A stretch of DNA of 64,000 nucleotides from Vulcanisaeta distributa JCM 11216 (lineage in GTDB: Archaea > Thermoproteota > Thermoprotei > Thermoproteales > Thermocladiaceae). Positions within the stretch are counted from its first letter, which is position 1; each line of letters starts with the position of its first letter. The DNA is taken from positions 62,001-126,000 of the forward strand of contig NZ_BBBI01000003.1 of assembly GCF_001315985.1 (NCBI RefSeq), read 5' to 3'. The notes beneath the pieces are model-generated. The model ran no database searches. It was not told where the DNA came from and was given only the letters and a program-made list of their open reading frames with translations. A program made the translations under genes and the position numbers. Below are positions 60,996 through 64,000 of this stretch, piece by piece.

Positions 60996-61786
60996 TCATC
61001 GCTTCAAATCACTAATTATTAACTCAGCTACCCTCTTACCACTCATTATCATTGAGCCGAATATAGGCCCCCCCATCCTTGGCAGCCCATACACGGCTGC
61101 GACTGCCATGCCGGTCACGTAAAGACCCTCCATAACCCTACCCGTATACTTAACAACCAAGTCCTCGGCAACTGAGGCATACGCCGACTTCTCACCGGGC
61201 ACCTTTAAGCCAAGGTCTGGGTTCTTCCTCGCGGCCACCGCCACGACCTCCGCATCATGTCCCGTGGCATCAACTACGGCCTTAGCCTCTATGAAGAACG
61301 GGTCTGTGTGTATGTTAGCCATTTGTATTGATGACCAGTAAACGGCGAGACCAGCTATTCTTGGGGGGGATTATCCCTAATTATGACATCCTCAACATTA
61401 ATTCCAAGCAAAAACTTAGCGCCTGCGTCGATGGCCTTAGTCGCGAGTTTCGCCATCATTTCGGCAGGGTCAATGACAAATAATCCATCACCCACGTCCT
61501 GAAGCCTAACGCCGAAATCCTTACTAAGAATCTCAGAGGCCGGCGTCTCAACGACTATGCTCGGTAAGTGGCTTGCGGCACCGCCAATACCACCACCAAA
61601 GGAAAACCTCCTCTCAAGCACCACGGTCTTTAAGCCCGCCTTAGCTAGGTAATAAGCCGCGGTCATGCCTGAGGGACCGGCACCGACAATGGCGACATCA
61701 ACGCTTGAGTACTCATCAAGTATTTTCAAGGCGCTCCTCATTATTGCACGGGTAATACTTGACTCCGAGATTGATACACCCACCAT
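60996..61786 (-). CDS. thi4: Thiazole synthase Thi4-like (ribulose-1,5-bisphosphate-type fold), frameshifted
   Basis: About 263 residues. Makes the thiazole part of thiamine from NAD and glycine, or in some archaea acts catalytically with added sulfide. [23 protein letters not shown] is the dinucleotide-binding fold, [22 protein letters not shown] and [21 protein letters not shown] follow. At a C7 run near 61367 (a run of 5 fits) reading moves into [22 protein letters not shown] and then [10 protein letters not shown] and [20 protein letters not shown]. The active-site Cys used by yeast is not seen at the aligned position, where the sequence has His, as in catalytic archaeal Thi4s. Confidence 0.8.
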
Positions 61787-61907
61787 ACAATCACCAAATT
61801 ATTATTCATAAATAAACAAGTTATAAATTAATTCCCCAATAACTATTAGCTAATAACCTGCCCAAAGCCCACGGGCAAAACAAAACCCACAGGAACCAAC
61901 ACCAGGG

Positions 61908-61985
61908 TGGCGCCCCCGGCGGGATTTGAACCCGGGTCTGCGGCTCGACAGGCCGCCATACTAGACCGGGCTATACCACCGGGGC
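61908..61985 (-). tRNA. tRNA-Asp (GTC)
   Basis: Reads as tRNA-Asp: acceptor GCCCCGG, D loop GGTATAGCCCGGT, anticodon arm GCGGC-CTGTCGA-GCCGC with anticodon GTC, T loop TTCAAAT, discriminator G and an encoded CCA (61908-61910). No intron. The 3' end as given, CCCGCCGGGGGCG, does not pair cleanly: CCCGGCCGGGGCG, of equal length, would. So a one-base loss in GG and a one-base gain in a G4 run are likely. TATA-like AACTTAAAT is at about 62012-62020. Confidence 0.9.
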
Positions 61986-62159
61986 TACGTAGTGATTGGC
62001 TTTGTTGAGAATTTAAGTTTTTTGCCCTGATTGTTTATCGGCATTGTGTTAGGAGACTTCCTATGGTTTAAGTGGGATGTGGCATCTCCTCATTGCTGTA
62101 TTTCTTGTCTAATTATTGACTGAGTAAACGCTTTAAATTGGCAGTTTCCCGCCTTAGGT

Positions 62160-62584
62160 ATGGCGGTGAATAACACGAACAGTAACATGGGTGATAAAGA
62201 GGACGAGGAGTTGAGCAAGTTGTTGGAGAGGAAGGCTAGGGAGTTGGCTAAGGCCGTGGGTAATGAGCCTGTTGAGTTGAGCGCTGATAATTTTGATGAT
62301 TTCGTAAGGAGTAGGAAGGTTGTGGTTGTTGATTTCTGGGCGCCTGGTGTGCGCCGTGTTTCCTACTTGAGCCAATCCTAAAGGCGTTGGCTAAGGAAAT
62401 GCCTTGCGTTGGTTTTGGTAGGTTGAATACTCAGGAGTGGCCTGACGTTGCGGCTAAGTACGATGTAATGAGCCTACCGACCGTGATAATATTTAGGGAT
62501 GGTGAACCTGCGGATTTCGTGGTTGGTGCAGTGCCTAAGAAAATAATTGCTGATAAGATAAGGAGGGTTCTTAACGAGAATTAA
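62160..62584 (+). CDS. trxA: Thioredoxin, frameshifted at the active site
   Basis: About 140 residues. SRKVVVVDFWAP lies before the redox site, and LPTVIIFRDGEPADFVVG after it, with the cis-Pro in SLPTV. At 62340-62365 the sequence GCGCCTGGTGTGCGC breaks the frame; with one more T (CCTTGGTGT) it reads WAPWCAPC, the active site, followed by LLEPILKALAKEMP. The N-terminal 40 residues are charged and helical, longer than usual for thioredoxin. Likely an error, since all else is conserved. Confidence 0.8.
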
Positions 62585-62618
62585 AAACAATAATTTTTAC
62601 ATGGGTAAAATAACCTAA

Positions 62619-63943
62619 TTACTTAATATTCTCCTCCCTCTCAACCTCACCAAGTGACTTGTCAAGTACGTCTATGGCTTTATCAATGTGCTCCTGCTTA
62701 ACGGTTAATGGTGGTGCAAACCTAATGACATTGCCATTCCAACCACTGGTCACGAAGAGGACACCCCTCTTCAACGCCCTGTTAAGGCATATGTCGCTGG
62801 TCTCCTTGGTCGCCGGCTCCTTGGTCTTCCTATTCTTAACGAGCTCAATGCCGATCATGAGCCCTAACCCCCCCCTGACCTCACCAATGAGTGGGTGCTT
62901 GTCATAAAGCTCCATTAACCTCTTCATTGCGTACTCACCCATCCTCTTGGCATTGCTCAGCAACTCCTCCTTATGCATGTTGTAGTAGTCAACGGTTGCC
63001 TTAACCGCAGCCATAATCAATGCTGAGGCTCCAAAGGTCGAGTGCTCATCATTCAACTGCATTGCTGAGGCAATCTCCTTCCTGGTCACCACGCTGATGC
63101 CGGTAATCCGCCGGTCATGCCCTTAGCCGCGACAACGATGTCGGGCCTAACATTGAATTGCTCGAAGGCCCAGGTGGTGCCTGTCCTGCCCATGCCTGTC
63201 TGGACCTCATCAAATACCAGCAATATCCCGTAGGTATCAAGGACCTTCTTTAGCCTCTCAAAGAAGTCCTTCGGTGGCACTACTATGCCGCCAACGCCCT
63301 GTATTGGCTCAGTGATTAGGCAGCACACGTCCTTAATGGCCACGTAATTAATGTAGTACTCAATGGTCTCAACGGCTGCCTTGCCGCACTCCTCAGGTGT
63401 CATGTCACCGAATGGGCACCTGTATGGGTATGGGAATGGGGCTATCAAGGTGCCTGGTGGTAATGGGCCGTACTCCTTTCTTCTCATTCCATGGTATGAG
63501 CTGGTTAGGTATGTCCTACCGTGGTAACCACCCATTAGGTACATCACGTAAGTATTCTTCGTAAATCTCTTCGCAATCTTCAATGCCAGCTCAATCCCCC
63601 CCTCGGAACCACTTAACTTGAAGTGAACCTTGTTGTACATATTCTTATCAGGAAATAGGCTCAACACGGCTTTTGCAGCATTTAGTAATTCCTCGGTGTA
63701 CCAGTTATAGCCGTTACCAGCGATTAATCGCTTAGCTGTTTCAGTAATGGCGTCGGTGAGCCCCGGTGGGTTATGGCCGAGTAATGCCGTGGTTACTACG
63801 GTCATGAAGTCCAGGTAAGTATTCCCATCGACATCATAGACATAGATGTCACGGGCCTCCCTAACAACAATCCTATGGGTTGGGTACAGGTTCGTCATTA
63901 GGTACTCATCTATTTCCTTAAGGATTTCCTCGGTCTTTCCCAT
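62619..63943 (-). CDS. Class III aminotransferase (4-aminobutyrate/ornithine type), frameshifted
   Basis: About 440 residues. YDVDGNTYLDFMTVVTTALLGHNPPGL, FKLSGSEGGIELALKIAKRF (PLP phosphate site, normally GSExxExALK), MGGYHGRTY, LVFDEVQTGMGRTG and VAAKGMTGGLPASA with the PLP Lys. A shift near 63090 leads to VTRKEIASAM, STFGASALIMAAVKATVDY and the C-terminal VRGGLGLMIGIELV. GSEGG and VRGGL each hold one surplus Gly at C7/C8 runs. The usual substrate is 4-aminobutyrate or a related omega-amino acid. Confidence 0.85.
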
Positions 63944-64000
63944 TAAGTTAATTAAGAATTCGTTCCTTTTAAGCTTAATCTATTAATTATTTTTCTGGCA

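Overview
This window looks like a chromosome segment of a hyperthermophilic archaeon of the Thermoproteales, closest in feel to Vulcanisaeta or Caldivirga. The evidence is archaeal information genes (aIF5B, L24e, S27ae, proteasome beta, deoxyhypusine synthase), archaeal lipid and CoA genes (glycerol-1-phosphate dehydrogenase, GTP-dependent dephospho-CoA kinase, UbiD-type decarboxylase), 4-hydroxybutyryl-CoA dehydratase, a tRNA-Thr with two introns at non-canonical positions, and TATA boxes about 25-30 bases before start codons that lack leaders.

A sequence-quality issue colours everything. The window holds well over 100 runs of G or C, and by eye count almost all are exactly 7 long (a few 8, very few 5 or 6). 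Where a conserved protein motif lets me infer the expected run, it is usually 4 or 5. A 4-to-7 or 5-to-8 change inserts one extra Gly or Pro in frame. A 5-to-7, 4-to-5, 4-to-6 or 4-to-3 change breaks the frame. Both tRNA acceptor/T stems are also damaged, and many essential genes are broken. I read this as a consensus or base-calling fault, not biology, so I annotate broken genes as single genes with the frameshift positions given.

Layout. 1-4735: BtpA-like protein, corrinoid adenosyltransferase, NADH dehydrogenase subunits J, K and N, a membrane protein and a DsbA-like thioredoxin. 4821-7475: an accessory patch with a two-domain AbrB-like gene flanked by perfect 44-bp inverted repeats, unknown genes, a SWIM zinc-finger gene and tRNA-Thr. 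7614-17861: TruD, dephospho-CoA kinase, a DNA methyltransferase, a riboflavin-pathway reductase, VapBC, a retropepsin-like protein and a DUF72/DUF364/DUF6884-like operon. 17987-29730: transporters, an amidohydrolase, the acyl-CoA synthetase / acyl-CoA dehydrogenase / 4-hydroxybutyryl-CoA dehydratase group, a DUF4143-type ATPase and TrpB.

29861-42000: translation and housekeeping genes (aIF5B, L24e, Nudix, endonuclease III, proteasome beta, FKBP, aminotransferase, CTP synthase, deoxyhypusine synthase), a large secreted protein and a pilin-like gene. 42031-48572: a co-directional minus-strand block with a methyltransferase, M48 protease, winged-helix protein, HerA-like ATPase and XPD-like Fe-S helicase. 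48676-64000: TatD, several small regulators, ThiN-type regulator, RimK-like ligase, UbiD, S27ae, a candidate structured RNA, glycosyltransferase, adenylate kinase, DJ-1 protein, glycerol-1-phosphate dehydrogenase, phosphate permease, Thi4, tRNA-Asp, thioredoxin and a class III aminotransferase.

The best candidates for something new are the inverted-repeat-flanked AbrB-like cassette, the folded RNA at 56245-56371, and the helicase/HerA/protease block.
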